NCBI GenBank assembly: GCA_963783245.1
Contig: CAWAMS010000006.1
Span: 1 to 64,000 of the forward strand
Length of the DNA: 64,000 bases
Direction of reading: 5' to 3'
Source: Bog-473 sp963783245
Lineage (GTDB): Bacteria; Actinomycetota; Acidimicrobiia; Acidimicrobiales; RAAP-2
The notes under the pieces are model-generated. The model was not told the DNA's origin and made no database searches. It worked only from the letters and a program-made list of their open reading frames with translations. Of this stretch, positions 37,646 to 46,912 are shown piece after piece. The position numbers and the translations under genes were made by a program. Each line of letters begins with the position of its first letter. Positions within the stretch are counted from its first letter, which is position 1.

Positions 37646-39733
37646 ATGCAGCCAGCTTCGGGTCGCCCCTTCCCCCTGGGCGCCACGCCCACACCGGAGG
37701 GTCTCAACGTCGCGGTGTCCTCTGAAGTAGCCGATGCCGTCGAGTTCTGTCTGTTCGATGGCGACGGATCCGAGGAGCGCATCGCGTTGCCGGAGCGAAC
37801 GGCCCATGTCTGGCACGGCCTCCTGCCCGACGTCGGGCCGGGCCAACGCTACGGGTTGCGGGTGCACGGCCCCTGGGACCCGGCGAACGGCGTGCGCTGC
37901 AATCCGGCCAAGCTCTTGCTCGACCCCCATGCGACGGCCATCGACGGAGACGTCGTCTGGGGCCAGGCGGTGTTCGGGCACGATCTGGACCAACCCGACG
38001 TCCTCAATGACCTGGACTCGGCATCCGCCATGCCCCGGTGCGTCGTCACCGAGCGCTCCTTCAATTGGGAGGACGACAGGCGCCTCGGTGTCCCGCTCGA
38101 AGAGACGGTGGTCTACGAGACCCACGTGAAGGGCCTGACGGCACGCCACCCTGATCTTCCCGAGGACATCCGCGGCACGTACGCCGGCCTGGCTCATCCC
38201 GCGGTCACCGGGTACCTGTCGGACCTCGGCGTCACCGCGGTCGAGCTCCTCCCCATCCATCACTTCGTCCAGGATTCCCGCCTGCTCGACCTCGGGCTCC
38301 GGAACTACTGGGGGTACAACAGCATCGGATTCCTGGCTCCCTACGATGGCTACAGCGCCGCCGGGTCAGCAGGCGGACAGGTCGACGAGTTCAAGTCGAT
38401 GGTCAAGGCGTTGCACCGCGCCGGCCTCGAGGTGATTCTCGACGTGGTCTACAACCACACGGCAGAGGGCAATCACCTCGGTCCGACGCTGTCGCTCAAG
38501 GGGATCGACAACCCCGCCTACTACCGGCTCGTCGACGGTGAGCGGGGCCGCTATTTCGACACGACCGGAACCGGCAACAGCGTCAACGTCGGCCATCCGG
38601 CCGCCCTCCGGCTGATCATGGACTCCCTGCGCTACTGGGTCACCGAGATGCATGTCGACGGATTCCGCTTCGACCTGGCGACCACGCTCACACGGCAGAC
38701 GGGGAACGAGGACATCCACAGTGCGTTCCTCGACCTGGTCCACCAGGATCCCGTCCTTGCTCCGGTCAAGCTCATCGCCGAGCCGTGGGACCTGGCGGGC
38801 TACCAGGTGGGAGGGTTCCCGGCCCGTTGGTCGGAGTGGAACGGGAAGTACCGCGACCAGGTACGGGACTTCTGGCGGGGAGAGGAGGGGTTGCTCGGGG
38901 AGTTCGCTCTACGGGTGACGGGGAGCGGCGACATCTACTCCAGCGACCGCAGGGTGCCTTCGGCGAGCGTCAACTTCGTGACGGCGCACGACGGGTTCAC
39001 CTTGGCCGATCTCACGGCCTACAACGAGAAGCACAACGAAGCCAACGGCGAAGACGACAACGACGGCGAGAGCGACAATCGCTCATGGAACTGCGGGGTG
39101 GAGGGCCCGACCGACGACCCGGCCGTGGTGAAGCTCCGGGCGCGGCAGCGGCGCAACCTCATGGGCACGCTGCTGCTCTCCGCCGGGATCCCGATGCTCC
39201 TCGGCGGCGATGAGATCGGGCGGACGCAAGGGGGGAACAACAACGCGTACTGCCAGGACAACGAGATCTCCTGGTACGACTGGGAGTCCGTGGACAAAGA
39301 CCTCCTCGGCTTCGCCCGCTCCGCCATCATGCTGCGACGCGCCCATCCGGCCCTGCGTCCACGCGAGTACCTCCGCGGTCCCGAAGGTGGCGTGGCGCAG
39401 ATGGTGCTCTACCGCGCCGACGGGAAGCAGATGGCCGATCAGGACTGGCAAGACCCCTCGGCCAAGACGTTGGCGATCTCCCTCGACGGCCGCCTGATCG
39501 AAGATGCCGAAGGCGACTGGGACGGCGAACGTTTCCTGGTTCTCATCAACGCCCATTTCGAACCTGTGGCCTTCACCATCCCCGGCCAACGCAGCGGCTG
39601 GGAGATCGTCCTGAGCAGCCTGGAGCCGGCTGAAACCCCGGCCCTGCGGGACGGAAACGTCCTCGATGTCCCCGATCGGTCGTTCCTGCTGTTGATGGCT
39701 GCATCCCCCGGGGCTACGCAGGGGAATCCCTAG
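37646..39733 (+). CDS. glgX: Glycogen debranching enzyme GlgX/TreX
   Basis: 695 residues with an N-terminal CBM48 domain and a GH13 barrel. The catalytic triad can be placed: nucleophile Asp at about 343 in DGFRFDLA, acid Glu at about 379 in IAEPWD, and Asp at about 449 in TAHDG. GNNNAYCQDNEISWYDW is typical of GlgX/TreX. It hydrolyses alpha-1,6 branches of glycogen. In actinobacteria it works with treY and treZ to make trehalose; treY lies 1 kb downstream on the other strand, treZ is absent from the window. Confidence 0.95.
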   Translation: MQPASGRPFPLGATPTPEGLNVAVSSEVADAVEFCLFDGDGSEERIALPERTAHVWHGLLPDVGPGQRYGLRVHGPWDPANGVRCNPAKLLLDPHATAIDGDVVWGQAVFGHDLDQPDVLNDLDSASAMPRCVVTERSFNWEDDRRLGVPLEETVVYETHVKGLTARHPDLPEDIRGTYAGLAHPAVTGYLSDLGVTAVELLPIHHFVQDSRLLDLGLRNYWGYNSIGFLAPYDGYSAAGSAGGQVDEFKSMVKALHRAGLEVILDVVYNHTAEGNHLGPTLSLKGIDNPAYYRLVDGERGRYFDTTGTGNSVNVGHPAALRLIMDSLRYWVTEMHVDGFRFDLATTLTRQTGNEDIHSAFLDLVHQDPVLAPVKLIAEPWDLAGYQVGGFPARWSEWNGKYRDQVRDFWRGEEGLLGEFALRVTGSGDIYSSDRRVPSASVNFVTAHDGFTLADLTAYNEKHNEANGEDDNDGESDNRSWNCGVEGPTDDPAVVKLRARQRRNLMGTLLLSAGIPMLLGGDEIGRTQGGNNNAYCQDNEISWYDWESVDKDLLGFARSAIMLRRAHPALRPREYLRGPEGGVAQMVLYRADGKQMADQDWQDPSAKTLAISLDGRLIEDAEGDWDGERFLVLINAHFEPVAFTIPGQRSGWEIVLSSLEPAETPALRDGNVLDVPDRSFLLLMAASPGATQGNP

Positions 39734-39777
39734 AGCGCCGTCAGCGTTGGTGCGTTTCGGGGGCAAGAGGAGGCAAC

Positions 39778-40698
39778 ATGGCGAGAGCGGTTCGGTTCGA
39801 TCACTACGGGGGCCGCGAGGTCCTGTACGTCGCAGAGGTAGCCGTTCCCGAGCCGGCGCCTGGTGAAGTCGTCGTCGCGGTCCGGGCGGCGGGACTCAAC
39901 CCGGGCGAGGCGGCGATCCGCCAGGGCGCCCTCGAGGCCAGGTTCCCGGCCACCTTCCCCTCAGGTGAGGGAAGCGATCTCGCCGGGGTGGTCCACGCTG
40001 TCGGCGACGGTGTCAACGAGTTCGCGGTGGGCGACGACGTCCTTGGTTGGTCGGAGCGACGCTCCAGCCACGCCGACTATTGCGTGGTGCCCATCACCCA
40101 GCTGGTCCCGAAGCCGCCCCAGTTGAACTGGGAAGTCGCAGGCTCCCTGTACGTGGTCGGCTGCACGGCGTTCGTCGCGGTGCGGGCGGTCGACGTCTCC
40201 CCCGGCGACACGGTGGCCGTCTCGGCGGCGGCGGGTGGGGTGGGGACCGTGGTCGTGCAACTCCTCCGGACGAAGGGCGCGCACGTCATCGGGATCGCGT
40301 CGGAGCCCAACCACGCGTGGCTGCGGGCACACGGCGTCACTCCTGTCGCCTATGGCGACGGGTTGGCGGAGCGTCTCGCGGCGGCCGCCCCCGACGGGAT
40401 CGATGCCTTCATCGATCTCTTCGGTCCGCAGTACGTGCAACTCGCCGTCGACCTCGGGATCGCAAAGGATCGCGTGGAGACCATCATTTCGTTCGAGAAG
40501 GCGTCCGAGCTCGGCACAAAGGCGCAGGGAAGCGGGGACGGGTCCACGCCCGAGATCCTCTCGGCCATGGCCGAGCTGGTCGCAGCGGGTGACATCGAGG
40601 TCCCCATCGCCGCCACCTATCCGTTGGAAGACGTCCAAGAGGCCTACGCCGAGCTCGAGCAACGGCACACCCGCGGCAAGATCGTCCTTGTCCCTTGA
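39778..40698 (+). CDS. NADP-dependent quinone oxidoreductase-like protein (MDR family)
   Basis: 306 residues; ATG after AAGAGGAGG. Medium-chain dehydrogenase fold without the catalytic zinc: GLNPGEAAIRQGALE, FPSGEGSDLAGVVHAVG, then the Rossmann motif VSAAAGGVGTVVVQLL and SFEKASELG near the end. The family reduces quinones or enones using NADPH. It sits between glgX and treY without obvious metabolic connection. Confidence 0.9.
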   Translation: MARAVRFDHYGGREVLYVAEVAVPEPAPGEVVVAVRAAGLNPGEAAIRQGALEARFPATFPSGEGSDLAGVVHAVGDGVNEFAVGDDVLGWSERRSSHADYCVVPITQLVPKPPQLNWEVAGSLYVVGCTAFVAVRAVDVSPGDTVAVSAAAGGVGTVVVQLLRTKGAHVIGIASEPNHAWLRAHGVTPVAYGDGLAERLAAAAPDGIDAFIDLFGPQYVQLAVDLGIAKDRVETIISFEKASELGTKAQGSGDGSTPEILSAMAELVAAGDIEVPIAATYPLEDVQEAYAELEQRHTRGKIVLVP

Positions 40699-40707
40699 CG
40701 CAACCCG

Positions 40708-43050
40708 TCAGGCAGCGGGCGTCTCCTCGGAGAGGAGGAGAGCAACCGGGTAGTGGTGGAACAGTTGCGCGAGGCCGGCGGCGTCCCGGTAGGTGGCGCC
40801 GGTGAACACGTCCCTGTAGGTGCCCCGCAGAGGCACGGTCGTGTCGCCCCACCCGCCGAGTCGTTCCAATCCCACCGGGAGACGGGTCGCCGCGGTGATC
40901 GCACCGCCCCGGTCGAACGCGAGCAGGTGCGCCCCGAGGGGCCCGTCCAGGACGAGCGGGGTGTACGCCGAGAACAGCTCAGGGCGGTCCCGTCGCGCGT
41001 GCAGCGCATGCCACGTGACCCACAGCTTGGCCGACGGTGCATCGAAGGCGGGAGGGCCGGACTCCGAGCGCTCCAGGTGGTCCAGCGCGGCCGCCAGTTG
41101 GCCGAAGTCAACGGGTCGCCGGTTGTCGGGGTCGACGAGAGAGCCCTCGAAGGTCTCGCTCCCCTGGTACACGTCGGGGACGCCCGGCATGGTCAGTTGC
41201 ACCACCTTCTGCAGCAGGGAGTTGGACCACCCGTACGGGATCAGACGCCGCGAGAGGGACTCGACCAGGCGTCGCACGTCGGGTCGGTCGTAGGCGGCGT
41301 CGACCGCGGCATGGACGGCTCGCTCGAACTGCGCGTTCGGTGCGGCCCAACTGGTCTCCTGGGCGGCTTCGCGCATCGCCTTCTCGGCGAACGCGTGGAC
41401 CCGCTCGCGTTCGATCAACCCGGTGGCGGCGAAGGACTGCCAGAGCAGATAGCCGAACGCGGCGTTGGGAATCGGCGCGAGCCGCTGCAACTGCTGTGCG
41501 CTGTCGGCCCACTCCGCGGGCATCTCCGCCAGGGCCGCCAAGCGCGCCCGGAGATCCTCCCCCCGCTTCGTGTCGTGGGTGGACAACGTGGTCATGCCCA
41601 GGGGTGCCGTCTGCATCCTTCGTCGCTGGGCGGTGTGGAAATCTTCCACACTCAGGCCGAATCGGCCGGGGTCCCCCCCTACCTCGTTCAATCCGATGAA
41701 CCGCGCGAAGCGGTAGAAGGCCGTGTCCTCTGACCCCTTGGCCATGACCGAGACCGTGACCTGTTCGAAGCGGGTGCAGAGCTCATCGGCCGGATCGGTC
41801 AACCGTGGGACGAGCGCGTCGATGGCCGGAGCCAGGTCGGGTCGCGCCCGCCGAGCGACGGCGACGGCCGCGCGCAGGTGGTCGAGGCCCTCGGGGAGGT
41901 ACGAGCGGTACACCGGAAAGGCCACCGCCAGCTCGATGAGAGCTTCTTCGGCCCCTTCGATGCCGACCGCGAGGCGGCCCAGTCGCCGAAATTCCGCCTG
42001 CAGGACCGTCGTCGCCACGTGGTGCTTGCCTTCGCGGAGGTGCTCGAGCCACGAGTGCTTGTCACCGGTGCTCTCGCGGTAGGCGTGCTCGAGCGCCGGC
42101 TCTGCCGCCGGATCGGTCAGGACGGCGTTTATCTGGGCCAGCGCGTCATACCCGGTCATGCCGGCGACGGGCCAGTCAGCCGGTAGTTCCTCGGAGAGCT
42201 GGGTGATCTTCTCGACGACGATCCAGACATCGGGAGCCGACGCGGCCAACCGTTGGAGGTACTGACCGGGGGCGGAGAGTCCGTCGGGGTGGTCGATGCG
42301 GATGCCGCGCACCCCGTAGTCGGTGACCCACCGCAGGATCTCGCGGTGTGTGGCTTCGTAGACCTCGGGCACCTCCACCCGGAGACCGGCCAGTTCGGAG
42401 ATGGCAAAGAAGCGGCGGTAGTTCAAATCGGTGTCGGCGAGTCGGACCTCCATGAGCCGGTAGTGCTGGCGGAGGTGGACCGAGGCGGCCGGGTCGCCCT
42501 CCTCCCGTGTGTCGGCGGCGATCGGATAGAGAAGGTCCCCATAGCGGAGCCTTCCGCGGTCGATCGTGAGATCGCGCTCGGGGTCGAAGTCGTCGGCCAG
42601 AACCGGGATCAGGACCCGCCCATCGGCCGCGGCCCAGTCGACGTCGAACCACGTGGCGAACCCCCCTTCGGGCCCGCCCTCGAGCAGCTCCCACCACGCC
42701 TCGTTCTGCGCGGGATCGGCGACACCCATGTGATTCGGCACGATGTCGACGACCAATTCGATCCCGGCCCGGCGGGTCGCTTCGGCCAGCTCCTCCAAGC
42801 CTTCCCTGCCACCCCGGGCCGGGTCCACGAGCGCGTGGTCCACGACGTCATAGCCGTGGGTGGAGCCCCGGGAGGAACGGAGGAGCGGGGAGAGGTAGAG
42901 CGCACCCACGCCCAACCTGGCCAGATACCCGACCACCGGGACGGCGTCGCGCAGGGTGAAATGCTCGGAGATCTGCAGTCGATACGTTGAACTCGGCGCG
43001 GCCGGCCCAGGGATCACCGGCGGGACAGGGCCCTCAGGAACCGCGTCCAC
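40708..43050 (-). CDS. treY: Maltooligosyl trehalose synthase
   Basis: 780 residues from the GTG at 43050. GH13 features of TreY: STYRLQISEHFTLRDA, LYLSPLLRSSRGSTHGYDVV, VDIVPNHMGV, GIRIDHPDGL with the nucleophile Asp, WIVVEKI with the acid Glu, and STHDTKRGED. It converts the reducing end of a maltooligosaccharide to a trehalosyl unit, which TreZ would release. Converges with the oxidoreductase gene, ending 9 bp from it. Confidence 0.95.
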   Translation of the reverse strand: MDAVPEGPVPPVIPGPAAPSSTYRLQISEHFTLRDAVPVVGYLARLGVGALYLSPLLRSSRGSTHGYDVVDHALVDPARGGREGLEELAEATRRAGIELVVDIVPNHMGVADPAQNEAWWELLEGGPEGGFATWFDVDWAAADGRVLIPVLADDFDPERDLTIDRGRLRYGDLLYPIAADTREEGDPAASVHLRQHYRLMEVRLADTDLNYRRFFAISELAGLRVEVPEVYEATHREILRWVTDYGVRGIRIDHPDGLSAPGQYLQRLAASAPDVWIVVEKITQLSEELPADWPVAGMTGYDALAQINAVLTDPAAEPALEHAYRESTGDKHSWLEHLREGKHHVATTVLQAEFRRLGRLAVGIEGAEEALIELAVAFPVYRSYLPEGLDHLRAAVAVARRARPDLAPAIDALVPRLTDPADELCTRFEQVTVSVMAKGSEDTAFYRFARFIGLNEVGGDPGRFGLSVEDFHTAQRRRMQTAPLGMTTLSTHDTKRGEDLRARLAALAEMPAEWADSAQQLQRLAPIPNAAFGYLLWQSFAATGLIERERVHAFAEKAMREAAQETSWAAPNAQFERAVHAAVDAAYDRPDVRRLVESLSRRLIPYGWSNSLLQKVVQLTMPGVPDVYQGSETFEGSLVDPDNRRPVDFGQLAAALDHLERSESGPPAFDAPSAKLWVTWHALHARRDRPELFSAYTPLVLDGPLGAHLLAFDRGGAITAATRLPVGLERLGGWGDTTVPLRGTYRDVFTGATYRDAAGLAQLFHHYPVALLLSEETPAA

Positions 43051-43207
43051 TCGTGACCTCCCATCGTGGATCGAACGCGCATCTGACCTTCATCCCGGCG
43101 CACGGGCTTTGGTGCAAGGGTACGACCTGTACCCGTATGCAGTCGGGATACCCGGGTGGACCAACGCCGGGCCGCGAGAGGCGGGCGCCCTCGCTACACG
43201 CCGGTGT

Positions 43208-43567
43208 TCAGGTCGACATCTTGGGATGGACGACGAGGTAGGACATCAGACCGCTGAGTTGGAACAGGCGTATGACCCGGCGATTGGGATACAGGACCAG
43301 CAGTCCGCCTCCGTCGTCCCTCGTGCGTTTGTGCTCGGCGACCACCACGGAGAGCCCGCTCGAATCCATCGATTCGAGATGGGACAGGTCCAATTCGACA
43401 CGGGTGACGCCTTCGCGTGACAGTTGCGCGAACTGCGCGAACAACCGGGGAGCGTTTGATGCGTCGAGATCACCCCGAAGGGCAACCACAGCCTTCCCGT
43501 CGGGTTCGGACACCTCGATTTCGAGCTCGTCAGCCGAAATCGGCACCCGCATGGTCATGGTCTTCAC
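43208..43567 (-). CDS. STAS-domain anti-sigma-factor antagonist (RsbV/SpoIIAA-like)
   Basis: 119 residues, one STAS domain. The phosphorylation motif MDSSGLSVVV is present with Ser69 or Ser70 as the target. Unphosphorylated, it would bind the RsbW-like kinase and free a sigma factor. The kinase and phosphatase genes of the same module lie upstream on the same strand. No sigma-factor gene is in the window. Confidence 0.92.
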   Translation of the reverse strand: MKTMTMRVPISADELEIEVSEPDGKAVVALRGDLDASNAPRLFAQFAQLSREGVTRVELDLSHLESMDSSGLSVVVAEHKRTRDDGGGLLVLYPNRRVIRLFQLSGLMSYLVVHPKMST

Positions 43568-43662
43568 CTCTTTGCAACGTCACAGACACCCCGGGGTGCG
43601 CCACTCCTGCAACAGGCGGCCCATCCATTATGAACTTCTCGGGCGCCAATGCAAGGACCGTT

Positions 43663-43770
43663 TTACGAAGAGATGTACTCGATGCGCTGTCCGGCTGCCA
43701 CGGTCTGTTCAGGCTGCGGTATCGGTTCGGGGGGACCAGGTTCGGGTTCAGGTGTCGTCGGAATCGTCAT
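43663..43770 (-). CDS. 35-residue Pro/Glu-rich small protein in the partner-switch operon
   Basis: ATG at 43770 preceded by GGGGGTAGG at about 8 bases, stop TAA at 43663. It reads MTIPTTPEPEPGPPEPIPQP and then EQTVAAGQRIEYISS. It lies between the RsbW-like gene and the STAS gene on the same strand, filling a gap that otherwise contains nothing. Pro/Glu composition suggests a flexible peptide. Function unknown; evidence is position, ribosome site and a clean frame. Confidence 0.45.
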   Translation of the reverse strand: MTIPTTPEPEPGPPEPIPQPEQTVAAGQRIEYISS

Positions 43771-43817
43771 GACATCGACCTACCCCCGCCGCACTGATCG
43801 AAACCAAAAGGAATTGC

Positions 43818-44210
43818 CTACAGGCACGGCAGCACGGCCCACACCGATTTGCCGGGATCACGGCTCGCCACACCCCACTCCGCGGCGAGTGCGGCGACGA
43901 TCTGCAGTCCTCGCCCGGACATTCCCATCGACAGTGGCTGGGCGACTGCGGGCGCCGGGTTCTGGTCACCGACTTCGACGAGGACATCGGACCCGTGCCG
44001 GTTCAACGACACGGTGAAGGCACTCCCCGCATGGACGCAGGCGTTGGTCGCCAACTCGCTCACGATGAGCCCGAGATCAGAGGAGTCGCACCCCAGGCTC
44101 TGCGCCTGAGCCTGGGCGAAGTGGCGGGCGGCGCTCACCTCCGAGGGGCAAGGTGAAAACGACTCGGTCACCACCACTGCTCCATACCCGGTCGGCAACA
44201 TGCCAACCAT
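43818..44210 (-). CDS. Anti-sigma-factor serine kinase (RsbW-like HATPase)
   Basis: 130 residues of GHKL ATPase fold: N-box LGLIVSELATNACVHA, G-box region GMSGRGLQIVAALA. Single-domain proteins like this bind a sigma factor and phosphorylate the STAS antagonist. It starts 18 bp after the stop of the phosphatase gene, so the two are cotranscribed. Confidence 0.9.
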   Translation of the reverse strand: MVGMLPTGYGAVVVTESFSPCPSEVSAARHFAQAQAQSLGCDSSDLGLIVSELATNACVHAGSAFTVSLNRHGSDVLVEVGDQNPAPAVAQPLSMGMSGRGLQIVAALAAEWGVASRDPGKSVWAVLPCL

Positions 44211-44228
44211 TTCGTCGCGATTATTTCG

Positions 44229-45401
44229 CTACGCGGTGCCGTGCCACTGCATGATGACCAGGGTTGCATCGTCATCCAGGCGCTCGCCGTGGTACTCGAG
44301 GACGGCGCGACCGATACGACGGACGATCTCCTCTGCCGCGAGCTGATCCGATGCGTTCTGTCCGACGACATCGACGAGGCGGTCAAGCCCGAAGCCACCG
44401 CCCGAACGCACCCTTCCTTCAATCACACCGTCGGTGTAGAAGAGGACGGCATCGCCGGGTTCCAACGAGATCTCCGCGATCACGGGTTGCGTCGCTTTGG
44501 CTCCGAGTCCCCAAGGAAGCGTCGGCGGGCACGCGAGATCTCCGATGACGTGCCCGTTCCTGACATGGAGTGGCAGGGGATGTCCGGCATTGGTCCACTG
44601 CAGCAGGCCGGTTTCCACGTTGAGTTGGGCCAACTGCCCGGTCACGAATTCCGAGCCGTCGTAATGGTCCCGCACCGTGCCTTCGAGCTGTTGGTGCATC
44701 GCCGTCAGCGATTTGCCGTGACGACGATCGTGGCGATAGCACCCCAGTGCGAGACCGGCCAGGATGGCCGAGTTGACGCCGTGTCCCATGGAGTCCATGA
44801 GGGCAACGTCGAGCACGGGCCAGTTGATGGAGTAGTCGAAACAGTCGCCCCCCACTTCGTAGGCGGGCTCAAGAATGCCTGCCACCGTCACCGGGGGGGC
44901 TTTGAACACAAGGGGAGGAAGCAGATCCCACTGCAAGCTCGCGGCGAGCGTCATCGCCTTGCGCCGGCGATGGAGGTTGAAGAGGTCGCTCACGCGCCCG
45001 TTGACGGTGAGCAGATATCCGGCCAGGAGGCCCAGCGCCTCGCACGCCTTGATCCGCGCCGGGTCCTCGTCCGGCAGGGTGACGGCGAGCACGCCACTGC
45101 GGTCGGATCCCTCGAGGATGGGCACCCAGAGGCGAATGCCGCCGGGACGTTCGGCCGTGACCGGACGTTGCGTGAGGAAGGCCCGGCCCGCCATCGTCGA
45201 CGCAACCTCCTCGCTGTGCGGCAACTCGGGATGTGCACCCTGGTTGCCGAGCGGTTCGAGGGCGGTCTGTCCGAAGTCGACGAGGTAGACGACCACATCG
45301 GCCACGCCCAATGTCGCGCCGACACTCTCGATCGCAGCCGTGACGGCCTCGGGCTGCGCCAGCGTCGACCTGAGAAGGGGCGTCAGATCGAGCCCGGCCA
45401 T
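44229..45401 (-). CDS. GAF-SpoIIE protein phosphatase (PP2C, RsbU-like)
   Basis: 390 residues. A GAF-type sensor covers about 10-130 (VADVVVYLVDFGQ, GIRLWVPILEGSDRSG). The PP2C/SpoIIE domain follows from about 150: YEVGGDCFDYS, LDVALMDSMGHG, LQWTNAGHPLPL, FYTDGVIEGR and a C-terminal DDDATLVIMQ supply the metal Asp residues. It would dephosphorylate the STAS protein in response to the signal read by the GAF domain. First gene of the module. Confidence 0.93.
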   Translation of the reverse strand: MAGLDLTPLLRSTLAQPEAVTAAIESVGATLGVADVVVYLVDFGQTALEPLGNQGAHPELPHSEEVASTMAGRAFLTQRPVTAERPGGIRLWVPILEGSDRSGVLAVTLPDEDPARIKACEALGLLAGYLLTVNGRVSDLFNLHRRRKAMTLAASLQWDLLPPLVFKAPPVTVAGILEPAYEVGGDCFDYSINWPVLDVALMDSMGHGVNSAILAGLALGCYRHDRRHGKSLTAMHQQLEGTVRDHYDGSEFVTGQLAQLNVETGLLQWTNAGHPLPLHVRNGHVIGDLACPPTLPWGLGAKATQPVIAEISLEPGDAVLFYTDGVIEGRVRSGGGFGLDRLVDVVGQNASDQLAAEEIVRRIGRAVLEYHGERLDDDATLVIMQWHGTA

Positions 45402-45471
45402 GGGCGCAGCCTACGTGATGAGCGCCTTTCGGCACGCGACGAGGCTGGCGCTCCTCCCGACGCGCGGCCGG

Positions 45472-45681
45472 TTACCAGTTGTAGAAGTGGCGGCTCCCCG
45501 CACTCTCACCGCGCCGCCGGAGGATGCAGCACGTTTTTCCGCACTGGCGGAACGAATCCGCAGCTACCCGGCGGCCAGCCGTCCGACTACGACCCTTGGA
45601 ATGCCTCGGATTCGATCGTCGGAGAATCGGCTCACCGAAGAGAGCGTGATTCACCGGCCAGAAGCGGTTGAGCAGACCCAT
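45472..45681 (-). CDS. Small protein with strong ribosome site, possibly frameshifted
   Basis: The ATG at 45681 has AAGGAG at ideal spacing, and the start MGLLNRFWPVNHALFGEPIL is hydrophobic and non-random. As read, an Arg-rich tail runs to 45472. A one-base deletion near 45625 would instead give PTIESEAFQGS and a stop at 45587, a more natural about 31-residue protein. No family recognised. Confidence 0.35.
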   Translation of the reverse strand: MGLLNRFWPVNHALFGEPILRRSNPRHSKGRSRTAGRRVAADSFRQCGKTCCILRRRGESAGSRHFYNW

Positions 45682-45764
45682 ATACGGCTCCTTCCGAACT
45701 GAGGGTCGGCCCATCACCGGTTCCGTAGCCATCCGCTTGCGGCGGATCGGATGAATGTCAGCGA

Positions 45765-45935
45765 CTAGTCACCCTCCTTCTCCTCGACTTCGCATTCATC
45801 CCAATGCCCATCGTGCTCCCGGTGGCGATGTCCATCATGAAGGTAATCGACGTGGTCATCGTGCTGTACGGACTCGTGACCGCAAGCTGGACCGTGGACG
45901 TGGTCATCATGGCTTTCGTGCGTTTGATGGGTCAC
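45765..45935 (-). CDS. His-rich small metal-binding protein
   Basis: 56 residues from the GTG at 45935, chosen because GGAGGAGA lies 7 bases upstream. It is almost entirely His, Asp, Glu and Gly: HESHDDHVHGPACGHESV, HDDHVDYLHDGHRHREHDGH, WDECEVEE. This matches a recurrent family of tiny proteins associated with zinc homeostasis. Likely binds or buffers zinc in the cytoplasm. Confidence 0.75.
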   Translation of the reverse strand: MTHQTHESHDDHVHGPACGHESVQHDDHVDYLHDGHRHREHDGHWDECEVEEKEGD

Positions 45936-46027
45936 CGCAATCTCCTCCCTAACCGGTTCTCCGTGGGTGGCTACCCCTATATACAACGTTCACCGGAAAG
46001 CGTAGGTTACTTATGGAGGTGAGATCT

Positions 46028-46216
46028 ATGGACGCAAAGAATGGAGATCACATCATTGTCGAGTCGGCCAAGGTCGGCTCCGCTCGGAGGAGCGGTCAAA
46101 TAGTGGAGGTCGTACAAGGATCTGCCGGTGAGCACTACCGGGTGGAGTGGGAGGACGGTCACCTGACCGAGTTTTTCCCCGGTCCGAACACAATGGTGGT
46201 TCCCCCTTCAACCTGA
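46028..46216 (+). CDS. DUF1918 family protein
   Basis: 62 residues; ATG at 46028 with the strong ribosome site GGAGGTGAG. The family pattern is clear: NGDHIIVESAKVGSARRSGQ, IVEVV, YRVEWEDGHLTEFFPGP. DUF1918 proteins are short SH3-like barrels of unknown function common in actinobacteria, often stress-linked. Confidence 0.88.
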   Translation: MDAKNGDHIIVESAKVGSARRSGQIVEVVQGSAGEHYRVEWEDGHLTEFFPGPNTMVVPPST

Positions 46217-46366
46217 CCGCAGAAGGTGTCATAGCCGCAGGCTCGGGTCCCACCGTCCCAAGCGTCGATAGACGACTTTATGCTTTGCATCTTGTGATCA
46301 CGGGTGTACCGGATCGTGACCATTTCGAGGTGGCCTGGCGGCTGACCAAGTGGCACGATTGGGTCG

Positions 46367-46597
46367 ATGGCGGACGACATGGACGAGGTTGCCGCGCTTG
46401 TCAGAAAGGCGCTGGCAGCAGAGGACCTGTCAGCCGTTGCAGAACTGCTTGACCCAGCCGTAACGTGGGGAGCGCCTGGCGCTCGCAATCCAAGCTGCAA
46501 GAACCGCAACCAGGGTGAGTGTGCGAGGTACAGAGAATGCCAAGGAGCGTGGTGGAGTAGCCCTTCGGTTTCAGGTGCCCTTTCTTCCTTCGGTTAG
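46367..46597 (+). pseudogene. N-terminal fragment of an NTF2/SnoaL-like protein
   Basis: MADDMDEVAALVRKALAAED, then LSAVAELLDPAVTWGAPGAR and NPSCKNRNQ match the start of small NTF2-like proteins. Similarity ends near 46510 and the remaining codons are unrelated, so it is a decayed remnant or a truncated gene. The stretch 46217-46366 before it shows nothing recognisable. Confidence 0.4.
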
Positions 46598-46635
46598 CGA
46601 ACGGCGTCGGCCTATCTTGGTGGAAGTATGAGGGC

Positions 46636-46878
46636 GTGAAGCTTCGGTTGGGAATCACCCTGTGGATATTGTCATGGGTCCCCTATGGCCTGATCTTCGG
46701 ACTGTCCGGCGCATGGCTTACCGCTGCATGGACCGTGGAAATACTTCTCGGAATATCTGGGCTGGCGATCGCCGGAACCGAGTTTGCCCAAGCTGTTAAG
46801 GACAGTGGCTGGAAGGGTGCTCCCGCCATCGCCTGGAACGCCATGATTCACGGCAACGACATCGAAGCAGCGAACTAG
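46636..46878 (+). CDS. Small two-helix membrane protein
   Basis: 80 residues from the GTG at 46636. Two hydrophobic helices are visible: LGITLWILSWVPYGLIFGL and TAAWTVEILLGISGLAIAG, followed by a short polar tail. No family recognised. It converges on the hydrolase ending at 46913. Confidence 0.55.
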   Translation: MKLRLGITLWILSWVPYGLIFGLSGAWLTAAWTVEILLGISGLAIAGTEFAQAVKDSGWKGAPAIAWNAMIHGNDIEAAN

Positions 46879-46912
46879 GTCCCCGTGCTGATCCGGCCGC
46901 TTCAACGCGTTG

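Noticed and set aside
43649..44017. Plus-strand frame with several cysteines across the partner-switch gap
   Set aside because: It runs through the RsbW-like gene in antisense and has no ribosome site; the short minus-strand peptide fits better.
46559..46620. Possible terminator from repeated CCGAAGG/CCTTCGG motifs
   Set aside because: The copies are mostly direct repeats and do not form a convincing stem followed by a U-run.
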